This document shows positions 57,003-64,000 of a stretch of DNA of 64,000 bases, piece by piece; position 1 is the first letter of the stretch, and each line of letters begins with the position of its first letter. A program made the position numbers and the translations under genes. Source of the stretch: an uncultured beta proteobacterium (GTDB lineage: Bacteria > Pseudomonadota > Gammaproteobacteria > Burkholderiales > Burkholderiaceae_C); contig CAIVHU010000009.1 of assembly GCA_903905735.1 (NCBI GenBank), forward strand, positions 1 to 64,000, in the 5' to 3' direction. The notes beneath the pieces are model-generated. The model was not told the DNA's origin, ran no database searches, and worked only from the letters and a program-made list of their open reading frames with translations.

Positions 57003-57392
57003 TGCCAGGTGACCACATATCCCGCAAACCACACCAGCCGACTTCAACGGATTGGGTTGCGTGGGGCGAGGCGAGGGAAGTACCGCTGAAGGCTGTTCCA
57101 GACATAGGATGTGCCGAAATGCCCACCAGTAGGCTGACTATGGGATACCCGAGCAGACAAATCAACATCGCATCCAAGCCGAGCCAAAAAAGGCGGAAGC
57201 GGCGCAGCGAGTGACAGCGCCAAAACAGTTCTGAGCATCCCGACAACAACGCCCCTTTACTGGCGGCGCATGACTACGACATATCGTCGAGTACCATTGC
57301 TGCCAGATCTACGCCCTCTTTGGTAGCCATCCACAACCACTTATCGGTGTTCGTGACTGTTTGCTATAGCACTGCAGATGTTGGCAATACCG
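57003..57392. other. Intergenic stretch without recognised gene
   Basis: About 390 bases with open frames on both strands (for example 56941-57249 minus, 57044-57238 minus), none of which I can match to a family. Base composition is lower in GC than the neighbours. Together with the damaged cytochrome genes to the right it looks like a rearranged or degenerating region. Confidence 0.35.
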
Positions 57393-57935
57393 CTATTGCT
57401 TTGGAAAGTCTTGCAGGTAAGTGGCCACATCCTGCATATTTTTGCCTGTGAGCTCATGGGCCACCACTTTCATGATGCTGCCTTCGGGGCGTTCGTCCGT
57501 TCTTTGGAAGACCATCAGCTGCTTGATCAGGTAATCTGAATGCTGGTGGGCCAGGCGCGGGAACTGCTCGTTACCCTGGGCCTGTGGCCCATGGCAGGAC
57601 ATACAGGCCGGAACACCTTTGTCGGGCACGCCGTTTTCGAAGATCGCCTTGCCATCGGCCATGACCGCAGCCGGTGGCGTCGCGCCTGTGATAGACGCTG
57701 GCGGCTGCGATGAAAAATAGTCAGCCAGGCCCTTGATCTGCTCATCGGTCAAACTGCGACTGATGCCCCACATGTACTCAAAGCCGGCAGGGTCCAGGCG
57801 GCCATGCGCCCTGAACGCCTTTACCTGCGCCATGAAATAGGTCGGCTGCTGCGCTGCCAGGTTGGGGAAGTTGGGATTGATCGAGTGACCGTTCACACCA
57901 TGACACAGCGAACACACTTGCTGCGCCAGGGTCAC
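57393..57935 (-). CDS. Dihaem cytochrome c4-like protein, truncated at the N-terminus
   Basis: A 180-codon frame with two haem sites, QQVCSLCHG near the first residues and PACMSCHG near residue 110, plus distal Met candidates (EYMWGISRS; SIMKVVAHEL). The repeat organisation is that of cytochrome c4 or related dihaem cytochromes. The first CxxCH comes only seven residues after the GTG start, and no signal peptide is present in the frame upstream (I read to about 58000 without finding one). Without export haem attachment would fail, so the gene has probably lost its 5' end. The break point abuts another damaged cytochrome gene in the opposite direction. Confidence 0.7.
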   Translation of the reverse strand: MTLAQQVCSLCHGVNGHSINPNFPNLAAQQPTYFMAQVKAFRAHGRLDPAGFEYMWGISRSLTDEQIKGLADYFSSQPPASITGATPPAAVMADGKAIFENGVPDKGVPACMSCHGPQAQGNEQFPRLAHQHSDYLIKQLMVFQRTDERPEGSIMKVVAHELTGKNMQDVATYLQDFPKQ

Positions 57936-57945
57936 ACCAGAGACA

Positions 57946-58497
57946 TTGGGGTCCGCTAAATTGCGTGACGTTGCAAAACTTGAACATCCTTATGCGGTCC
58001 TGAGAAGTGGGCTTGTCCCGGCCAATGCTGATGCTGATCCGGGGCAGCTTGAGTTGTGGATGGCGGGCACCTTGCTGGACGCGCCGCTTGATCGCTATGC
58101 CCCAAAGGTCTCCAATCCGGTGCCTTTGATGGAGCAAAATCTTCTCAAAGGCGTGCATCTTTATGCGCAAAATTGCGCGGTTTGCCATGGGTCAGCAAGC
58201 AGTACGGCATCGCCTATCGCAAGAGGGCTTTACCCCAAGCCGCCGCAATTAGCGACCGATGGCGTTGAGGACGATCCGGAGGGATACTCGTTTGGAGAAT
58301 TAAGCACGGTATCCGCTTAACAGCCATGCCTTCGTTTGGATACACCCTCAACTTCAGGACATCTGGACGCTTGCGTTATTTTTGAAGAACATGGACAAGT
58401 TGCCCCCTGCGGTACAAAAGGTCTGGCAAAACGTTCAGAATTGGCCGATCTCACTTCCGAACCAAACAAATGCGTATCAAGTCGCTCGCGGACAGTG
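57946..58497 (+). pseudogene. Cytochrome c pseudogene (frameshifted, 5'-truncated)
   Basis: The first frame (to 58320) reads VPANADADPGQLELWMAG, NPVPLMEQNLLKGVHLYAQN, then CAVCHG, followed by RGLYPKPPQLATDGVEDDPE. After YSF near 58293 the reading must shift by one base to give IKHGIRLTAMPSFGY. It shifts again near 58350 to LQDIWTLALFLKNMDKLPP and on to a stop at 58497. Together these form a recognisable single-haem membrane-bound cytochrome c whose N-terminal membrane anchor is also missing. Two frameshifts plus truncation indicate a pseudogene. Confidence 0.75.
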
Positions 58498-58537
58498 ATT
58501 CCATTGTGATGTCAGACACGCGCAGTTGACACCAGAC

Positions 58538-61500
58538 TCAAGGTGCAGCGGCCACGCTTTCATCCGGGCCCACCGGCACCTCGCGGGTCTGCACCGGGCC
58601 GTGGCCGCTGAAGCGATCCAGCGCCAGATAAATCACCGGTGTGATGAACAGCGTGATCGCCTGTGAAAACACCAGCCCACCTACCACCGCCAGGCCCAGC
58701 GGCTGGCGCAGCTCAGCACCGGCACCAATGCCCAGTGCGATGGGCAGCGCGCCCATCAGCGCCGCCATGGTGGTCATCATGATCGGGCGAAACCGCAAGA
58801 CACAGGCCTCGCGGATGGCCTGCGCCGGGGTCATGCCGTGATGGCGCTGCGCATCCAGCGCGAAGTCGATCATCATGATGGCGTTTTTCTTGACGATGCC
58901 GATCAGCAGCACGATGCCGATGGTGGCAATCAGCGTCAAATCCTGTTTGAACAGCATCAGCGTCGCCAGTGCACCTACAGCCGCCGAGGGCAGGCCGACC
59001 AGGATGGTGAGTGGATGCACAAAACTCTCATACAACACACCAAGCAGCACATAAATCACCAGCAGTGCCGCAACGATCAGGATCGCCTGGCTGCCTTGGG
59101 AGCTTTTGAACACCGCCGCGTCACCGCCGTAGCTGGTGATGATGGAAGACGGCATGTGAATGGCTTCGCGTGCGGCATCGATCTTGGCCGTGGCATCGCC
59201 CAGCGCGGCTCCCGGTGCCAGGTTGAATGACAGGGTCACCGCCTGCAATTGCCCGACATGGTTGATCGAGGTGGCACCCACGGTGCGCTCCACGGTGGTA
59301 AAGCTCGACAGCGGCACCAGCGTGCCGGTGGAGGAGCGCACGTAAATGCCATTCAGGGCGCTTTCGTCCTGTTTGGCATCCGGGGCCACCTCCATGATCA
59401 CCTCATAACTGTCGGTGGGCAGGTAAATGGTTGAGACCTGACGTTCGCCAAAGGCGCTGAACAAGGCGCCGCGGATGGCTTCGATGGACACTCCCAGCGA
59501 GTTGGCCCGCTCGCGGTCGATCTTGAGTTGGGCAACCAGCCCGCGCAACTGAGCATCGCTGGTCACATCGCGGAAAAGCGGGTCGTTGCGGATGCGCTCC
59601 TGCAGCTTGTCGGCCCAGTCGTTCAACTCATCAGCGCGCACGCTTTGCAACACGTATTGAAACTGCGCCTTGCTGGGTCGACCGCCAAGCTGCAGGTTCT
59701 GCACCGGCCGCATGAAGACGTTGATACCCGCCACCGCACGCAACTTTTTGCGCAGTGCTTCAACGACCTGCTTCATGGCCGGGCGCTCAGACTGCGGCTT
59801 GAGCGTGATGAACATGCGCCCGGTGTTTTGGGGACCATTGCCACCATTGAACGAATTCACGGCCGCGACGTTGGGGTCTGCCCGCATGATGCCCGCGGCA
59901 CGCTCCTGCAACACGACCATCTGCGGAAACGACACATCCTCACCGGCTTCGGTGGAGACGATGATCTGCCCGATGTCTTCCTCGGGGAAAAACCCCTTGG
60001 GAATGACCACCATCAGCCAGGCGGTGGCGACAAACGTGGCCAGCGCCACCCCGAGGACGACACCGCGATGCGACAGCGCCAGGTCCAGCAGCCGGGTGTA
60101 GCCCGCCAACATGGCATTGAAGCCGCGCTCAAACAGATGCACCAGTCCGCCTGGGGGCTTTTTGTGCACTTCATCGGTCAAAAAGCGGCTGGCCAGCATC
60201 GGCACCAGTGTCAGCGAAACAAACGCCGACACCATGATCGCCAGGCCAACCACCACCGCGAACTCGTGAAACAGCAGGCCAATGACGCCGGGCATGAAAA
60301 AGATCGGAATAAACACCGCAATCAACGAGCTGCTGATCGAGATGATGGTGAAACCCACCTCCCGTGCGCCACGCAACGCTGCCTGGAACGGGTCTTCACC
60401 TCGCTCCACGTGACGGATGATGTTCTCCAGCACCACGATGGCATCGTCCACCACCAGGCCCACTGCCAGGGTCAGTCCCAGTAGCGAGATGTTGTCCAGG
60501 CTGTAATTCAGGCCCCACAGCAGCGCCACCGCGCCAATCAGCGATATCGGCAAAGACAGCGCAGGAATAACAGTGGCGACTAAACGGCGCAAGAAGAGGA
60601 AAATGACCAACACCACAAGCACAATTGTGCCCAGCAGTGTCAGGCTGACATCGTGCAACGCCGCGCGCACCGACACCGAGCGGTCATTGATGGGAGTCAG
60701 CGAGACCGATTGCGGCATCTGGCTTTGCAGGTTGGGCAAGGCCGCACGAATGGCATCGACCACCTGCACCGTGTTGGCACCAGGCTGGCGCTGTATGGCC
60801 AGCGTGATGGAGTTTTCACCGTTGAAAGTCGCCCAGCGTTTGAGGTCTTCCAGACTGTCTTCAACCTTGGCCACGTCCTTTAGACGCACCGGGTTGCCGC
60901 CCCGTGTGCTGATGATCAGGTTGGCGTAGTCGGCGGCATTGGTGAGCTGGCGGTTAGCCTGTAGCACCAGGGTTTGCTTCAAACCGTCCAGCGTGCCCAC
61001 CGGGGTGTTGACGTTGGCAGCGGTCAGCGCCGCGCTGACTTCATCGAGCCCGATGTTGCGCGCTGCCAGTGCGTCTGGCTGAATGCGCACGCGCACTGCA
61101 AAACGTTTGGCACCAAAAATATTGACCTGGGCCACCCCGTCCAGGGTGGACAGGCTGGGCGAGATCAGGTGCTCGGCATAGTCTTCCAGCTCAGCGGGTG
61201 GCAGCGACGGAGAGCGCAGCGAAATCAGCAGCACCGGCGCATCGGCCGGGTTCACCTTGCGGTACGAGGGCATGGTCGTCATGTCCACCGGCAAACTGCG
61301 CTGTGCCCGAAGCAGGGCCGCCTGCACATCCACCGATGCGGCGTCAATATCGCGTCCCTGGGCAAACTCCAGCGTCAGCGAGGTGGCACCCAGCGTGCTG
61401 GTGGAACTGATGGTCTGCAGAGCCGTGACGGTCTGAAACTGCTTTTCAAGCGGCAGCGCCACCGAGGTCGCCATGGTCTCCGGGCTGGCACCGGGAAACG

Positions 61501-61648
61501 TCGCCGTCACATTGATCACCGGCGTGTCATAGCTGGGCAAGGCGGCCAGCGGAATGCCTTTGATCGCCAGCACCCCGGCCACCACCATGGCCAGATTCAG
61601 CAAGACCGTCATCACCGGACGGCGGATAAACAGTTCTGAAATATTCAT
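58538..61648 (-). CDS. RND efflux permease (HAE1, MdtB/MdtC-like)
   Basis: A 1,036-residue inner-membrane proton/drug antiporter. It has the N-terminal FIRRPVMTVLLNLAMVVAG, two large periplasmic loops each after a first helix, LVVDDAIVVLENIIRHVERG in TM4 with the two proton-relay Asp, and a matching TM10-12 region ending in FITPVIYLALDRF. NISELFIRRPVMT and the MdtB/C-type loop sequences point to that subfamily. It is coupled to the adaptor gene by an ATGA overlap. No outer-membrane channel gene is present, so it must borrow one. Confidence 0.94.
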   Translation of the reverse strand: MNISELFIRRPVMTVLLNLAMVVAGVLAIKGIPLAALPSYDTPVINVTATFPGASPETMATSVALPLEKQFQTVTALQTISSTSTLGATSLTLEFAQGRDIDAASVDVQAALLRAQRSLPVDMTTMPSYRKVNPADAPVLLISLRSPSLPPAELEDYAEHLISPSLSTLDGVAQVNIFGAKRFAVRVRIQPDALAARNIGLDEVSAALTAANVNTPVGTLDGLKQTLVLQANRQLTNAADYANLIISTRGGNPVRLKDVAKVEDSLEDLKRWATFNGENSITLAIQRQPGANTVQVVDAIRAALPNLQSQMPQSVSLTPINDRSVSVRAALHDVSLTLLGTIVLVVLVIFLFLRRLVATVIPALSLPISLIGAVALLWGLNYSLDNISLLGLTLAVGLVVDDAIVVLENIIRHVERGEDPFQAALRGAREVGFTIISISSSLIAVFIPIFFMPGVIGLLFHEFAVVVGLAIMVSAFVSLTLVPMLASRFLTDEVHKKPPGGLVHLFERGFNAMLAGYTRLLDLALSHRGVVLGVALATFVATAWLMVVIPKGFFPEEDIGQIIVSTEAGEDVSFPQMVVLQERAAGIMRADPNVAAVNSFNGGNGPQNTGRMFITLKPQSERPAMKQVVEALRKKLRAVAGINVFMRPVQNLQLGGRPSKAQFQYVLQSVRADELNDWADKLQERIRNDPLFRDVTSDAQLRGLVAQLKIDRERANSLGVSIEAIRGALFSAFGERQVSTIYLPTDSYEVIMEVAPDAKQDESALNGIYVRSSTGTLVPLSSFTTVERTVGATSINHVGQLQAVTLSFNLAPGAALGDATAKIDAAREAIHMPSSIITSYGGDAAVFKSSQGSQAILIVAALLVIYVLLGVLYESFVHPLTILVGLPSAAVGALATLMLFKQDLTLIATIGIVLLIGIVKKNAIMMIDFALDAQRHHGMTPAQAIREACVLRFRPIMMTTMAALMGALPIALGIGAGAELRQPLGLAVVGGLVFSQAITLFITPVIYLALDRFSGHGPVQTREVPVGPDESVAAAP

Positions 61649-62835
61649 GGCTTGCCAGGATTGGCTGCAACAGGCGCGGCGCTCTTGGCATCCGGCACCC
61701 GCACTGTCACCGTGGCATCAGGCCGCACATTCTGTTTGCCATCCAACACCACCTGCTCACCGGGCTGAACACCGGTCACAGCGGCATCTGCGCCTTCGGC
61801 GTGAATCACCTGGATCGGGCGCAACACCGCCCGCCCATCCACCACCACATAGACAATGCTGCCGCGCAGCGTCTCGATGATGGCCGCCTGCGGCACCACC
61901 ACGACCTGGCGAAGCGTGTCCACCGTTTGCGACACCTGGACAAACGCGCCCGGCCAGAGTTTTCTTTCAGGGTTGGCAAACACGGCTTTGGCTTTCAAAG
62001 TGCCCGAATTGGCATCCACCTGGTTGTCCATGAACTGCAACCTGCCCTGGAAGCTGCCCCCTCGGTCGGCCAGCGTGGCGTTGACCACAGCACCACCATT
62101 TTTGAGCGCGGCCAGCGCGCTCGACAGGTCGCGCTGGGGAACGCTGAAGGCGACACCTATCGGGTCAAGCTGGGTGATGGTGACCAGTGCAGTCTGGTTG
62201 GCCTGCACGGCGCTGCCCGCATACACATTGACGGCACCGGCGCGTCCGGCGTTCGGTGCCGTGATACGGTCATAAGACAGCGCCACATTGCTGGCCACAA
62301 TGGCGGCCTGGTCAGCCGCCATCGTGGCAGACCAACCATCCACCAGCGCTTGTGCGGTGTCCACCGCACCCTGCGAGACAAAGTTTTGCGCGAGCAATTG
62401 TTTGGAGCGCTCGAGCTGGCGTCTGGCATCACTCAAGCTCGCGTTGTCTTTGGCAAACTGCGCCCGTGCTTTCGCAACGTTGGCCTCATCGGCGCGGGCA
62501 TCCAGGGTAAACAGCAGTTGCCCGGTCTTGACAAACTGGCCTTCCTTGAAATGCACCTGAACGATGGTGCTGGTGACCTGCGACCTGACATCCACACTGG
62601 TTAGCGGCGTGACCGTGCCGGTGGCCTGCAAATTCACCGGCATATCGCGCCTTTGAGCCTGAACAGTGGACACCGAGACCGGCGGTGATGACTTGGCTTT
62701 TGCGCCATTGTCAGAAGCAGTGGGCGCGCCCGCTGCAGCTGCCTCAGTTGGCGTGGAGGACTTGCCAGAACAGCCCGACAAGGCCATCACGGCGAGCACA
62801 AAAATCGTTAAAAGCTGGGGGCGAGATGGAATCAT
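61645..62835 (-). CDS. RND periplasmic adaptor (membrane fusion protein)
   Basis: A 396-residue lipoprotein adaptor: LTIFVLAVMALSGCSGK is a lipobox, followed by a Ser/Ala-rich linker. VNLQATGTVTPLTSVDVRSQ and IVQVHFKEGQFVKTGQLLF form the lipoyl half. An alpha-helical hairpin rich in Ala/Gln follows (KARAQFAKDNASLSDARRQL), then the second lipoyl half and the beta-barrel and membrane-proximal domains (AIIETLRGSIVYVV, GVQPGEQVVLDGKQN). MdtA-like. It precedes and overlaps the permease gene. Confidence 0.93.
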   Translation of the reverse strand: MIPSRPQLLTIFVLAVMALSGCSGKSSTPTEAAAAGAPTASDNGAKAKSSPPVSVSTVQAQRRDMPVNLQATGTVTPLTSVDVRSQVTSTIVQVHFKEGQFVKTGQLLFTLDARADEANVAKARAQFAKDNASLSDARRQLERSKQLLAQNFVSQGAVDTAQALVDGWSATMAADQAAIVASNVALSYDRITAPNAGRAGAVNVYAGSAVQANQTALVTITQLDPIGVAFSVPQRDLSSALAALKNGGAVVNATLADRGGSFQGRLQFMDNQVDANSGTLKAKAVFANPERKLWPGAFVQVSQTVDTLRQVVVVPQAAIIETLRGSIVYVVVDGRAVLRPIQVIHAEGADAAVTGVQPGEQVVLDGKQNVRPDATVTVRVPDAKSAAPVAANPGKP

Positions 62836-62988
62836 GGCTCATGATAAATCAGGCCGATTGCAGCAGTGTCAGGCGGCCATGAGAGCCATGCAAAGCTCAT
62901 GTAAAGTTAGGCGGTCGATGGATAATATTCGTTGGAATGTTGAATTTCCGTCGCTCGTAAGTTAACAGTCGCCCAAACAGGAGATGCC

Positions 62989-63207
62989 ATGTTTTCAGAG
63001 TACCGCGAAAAAATCACCCAGCTCAAGGCTGACGACGCGCATTTCGCCCAGTTATTCGAGCGTCACGATACTCTGGATGCCAAGATCCAACGTATGGAAG
63101 CGCATGTAGAACCCGGCAATGCGTTGGAAATTGAAGCGCTCAAGAAAGAAAAACTACACCTCAAGGATGAGGTGTACCAAGTACTGATCAAGGCCACAGC
63201 GGCCTGA
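62989..63207 (+). CDS. YdcH-like DUF465 protein
   Basis: A 72-residue, entirely helical protein of the DUF465/YdcH family: FSEYREKITQLKADDAHFAQ, FERHDTLDAKIQRME and LKKEKLHLKDEVYQVLIKA. The ATG is preceded by AGGAGATGCC. These small coiled-coil proteins are widespread and uncharacterised. It is flanked by minus-strand genes on both sides. Confidence 0.88.
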   Translation: MFSEYREKITQLKADDAHFAQLFERHDTLDAKIQRMEAHVEPGNALEIEALKKEKLHLKDEVYQVLIKATAA

Positions 63208-63225
63208 TGACCTGACATCTGCGCC

Positions 63226-63804
63226 TTAATCCGAAGCAGACTTCGCCAGACGCTCGCTACGCCAGTACACGTCGTCGCCCACGCTGCCGTCAGTGCGGTA
63301 ACGGTTGAGCACGCGGGCCAGCACAAACATCAGGTCTGACAGACGGTTGAGGTATTGCTGCGGCGCGTATTTGAGCGCGTCCTGGTTGCCCAGCGCCACC
63401 ACCGCGCGCTCGGCCCGGCGTGCAACAGTGCGGCAGACATGCGCCAGCGCAGCTGCGCGGCTGCCTGCGGGCAGGATGAACTCCTGCAGCGTGGGCAGGT
63501 TCGCGTTGTAATGCGCCAGCGCTTCTTCCAGCGCCAGTACCGCATCGAGCTTGAGCAGTTCAAAGCCGGGAATGGACAGCTCGCCACCCAGGTTGAACAG
63601 CTCGTGCTGCACACCCACCAGCAGCTCGCGCACATCGTCGGGCATCGCTTCGCACAGCAGCAGTCCGATGTTGGAGTTGAGCTCGTCGACATCGCCCATG
63701 GCGTGCACGCGCAGGCTGTTTTTCGAGACGCGGGTCTTGTCGCCCAGCCCGGTGGTGCCGTTGTCTCCGGTGCGGGTGGCGATTTGTGTGAGGCGTTGGC
63801 CCAT
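63226..63804 (-). CDS. PduO-type cob(I)alamin adenosyltransferase
   Basis: A 192-residue ATP:cob(I)alamin adenosyltransferase that makes adenosylcobalamin. The N-terminal ATP loop is ATRTGDNGTTGLGDKTRVSK, followed by GDVDELNSNIGLLL. The C-terminal helices carry LPAGSRAAALAHVCRTVARR and AERAVVAL, with the conserved Arg residues. The start at 63804 has AAGGAGACC upstream. It may share a transcript with the histidine kinase gene that ends 33 nt upstream on the same strand. Confidence 0.94.
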   Translation of the reverse strand: MGQRLTQIATRTGDNGTTGLGDKTRVSKNSLRVHAMGDVDELNSNIGLLLCEAMPDDVRELLVGVQHELFNLGGELSIPGFELLKLDAVLALEEALAHYNANLPTLQEFILPAGSRAAALAHVCRTVARRAERAVVALGNQDALKYAPQQYLNRLSDLMFVLARVLNRYRTDGSVGDDVYWRSERLAKSASD

Positions 63805-63836
63805 GGTTGGTCTCCTTCGTACTTTGAAAATGAGGG

Positions 63837-64000
63837 TCAGGTCTGGGGTGACGCACGCTCAAAAGCCTGGCGCGGCAGGGTCACCGTCAGGGTGGTGCAG
63901 TTATTGGCATCGTCGCTGGCCATGCTGATGCTGCCTTGCTGGGCACGCGCCATCAGCATGGCGGAATAGGTCCCTAGGCCGCTGCCACCGGTCTTGCCGC
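63837..64000 (-). CDS. Sensor histidine kinase, C-terminal end (partial)
   Basis: Minus-strand coding that enters from the right edge: the G2 box GKTGGSGLGTYSAMLMARAQ of an HATPase_c domain, then QGSISMASDDANNCTTLTVT, LPRQAF and a stop at 63837. The final beta-strands of a histidine kinase ATPase are unambiguous; nothing can be said about the sensor part. Confidence 0.8.
   Translation of the reverse strand, partial: GKTGGSGLGTYSAMLMARAQQGSISMASDDANNCTTLTVTLPRQAFERASPQT

Noticed and set aside
56941-57249. Possible small membrane protein on the minus strand
   Set aside because: Hydrophobic stretch only; it overlaps the 3' end of the rhodanese gene, with no family match or ribosome site.

Overview
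The window reads as chromosomal DNA of a GC-rich betaproteobacterium, most likely Burkholderiales, family Comamonadaceae (Rhodoferax/Polaromonas type). This is inferred from gene content and order (ubiU-ubiV-ubiT with ubiX and ubiD, glrK-qseG-glrR next to opgGH, metX-metW, a gcl-hyi-glxR-glycerate kinase operon) and from a dispersed intergenic repeat of the kind seen in that family. No database search was possible, so the family-level call is an inference.

Layout. 1-7.1 kb is a decaying accessory segment: an IS1634-type transposase remnant, a very large protein with two alpha/beta-hydrolase modules and a CHAT protease module split by a frameshift, and an M15 peptidase gene broken by an amber codon and an A8-tract frameshift. 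7.2-10.5 kb holds a bactofilin, a secreted dienelactone-hydrolase-like protein and small exported proteins. 10.6-15.5 kb (minus strand) is a gene set for oxygen-independent ubiquinone synthesis (ubiU, ubiV, ubiT, ubiX, ubiD) with an FNR-like box upstream, followed by tRNA-Ala(CGC). 15.8-19.4 kb is opgG-opgH for periplasmic glucans, and 19.6-23.1 kb is the glrK-qseG-glrR sensor/sigma54-activator operon. The gap between them has a sigma54-type promoter, an IHF-consensus site and a perfect GlrR-type palindrome, suggesting that GlrR controls opgGH.

23.6-34 kb carries a luciferase-like oxidoreductase, a DUF985 cupin, an MFS transporter, a sulfonate/nitrate-type ABC importer whose operon is interrupted by two hairpin repeats, a ferric-reductase-like flavohaem protein, a diguanylate cyclase and an M20 peptidase. 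34.4-39.3 kb is a quartet of two WS/DGAT acyltransferase-family genes alternating with two alpha/beta hydrolases. 39.3-42 kb has a hexose-6-phosphate mutarotase, a bacteriohemerythrin and an Old Yellow Enzyme. 42.2-44.2 kb is metX-metW, preceded by what looks like a SAM-II riboswitch with a terminator/antiterminator switch. 44.4-48.2 kb pairs a substrate-binding lipoprotein with a PAS-GGDEF-EAL protein.

48.2-54.2 kb is the glyoxylate/tartronate semialdehyde pathway under a divergent LysR regulator. Then come katG, a rhodanese, two head-to-head truncated cytochrome c genes, an RND efflux pair, a YdcH-like protein, a PduO-type cobalamin adenosyltransferase and the C-terminus of a histidine kinase cut by the window end.

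The most interesting signals are the UAS-IHF-sigma54 arrangement in front of opgGH, a three-copy hairpin repeat with an invariant core and compensating arms, the double-lipase CHAT protein, the metX leader RNA, and the substrate-binding-protein/c-di-GMP pair.
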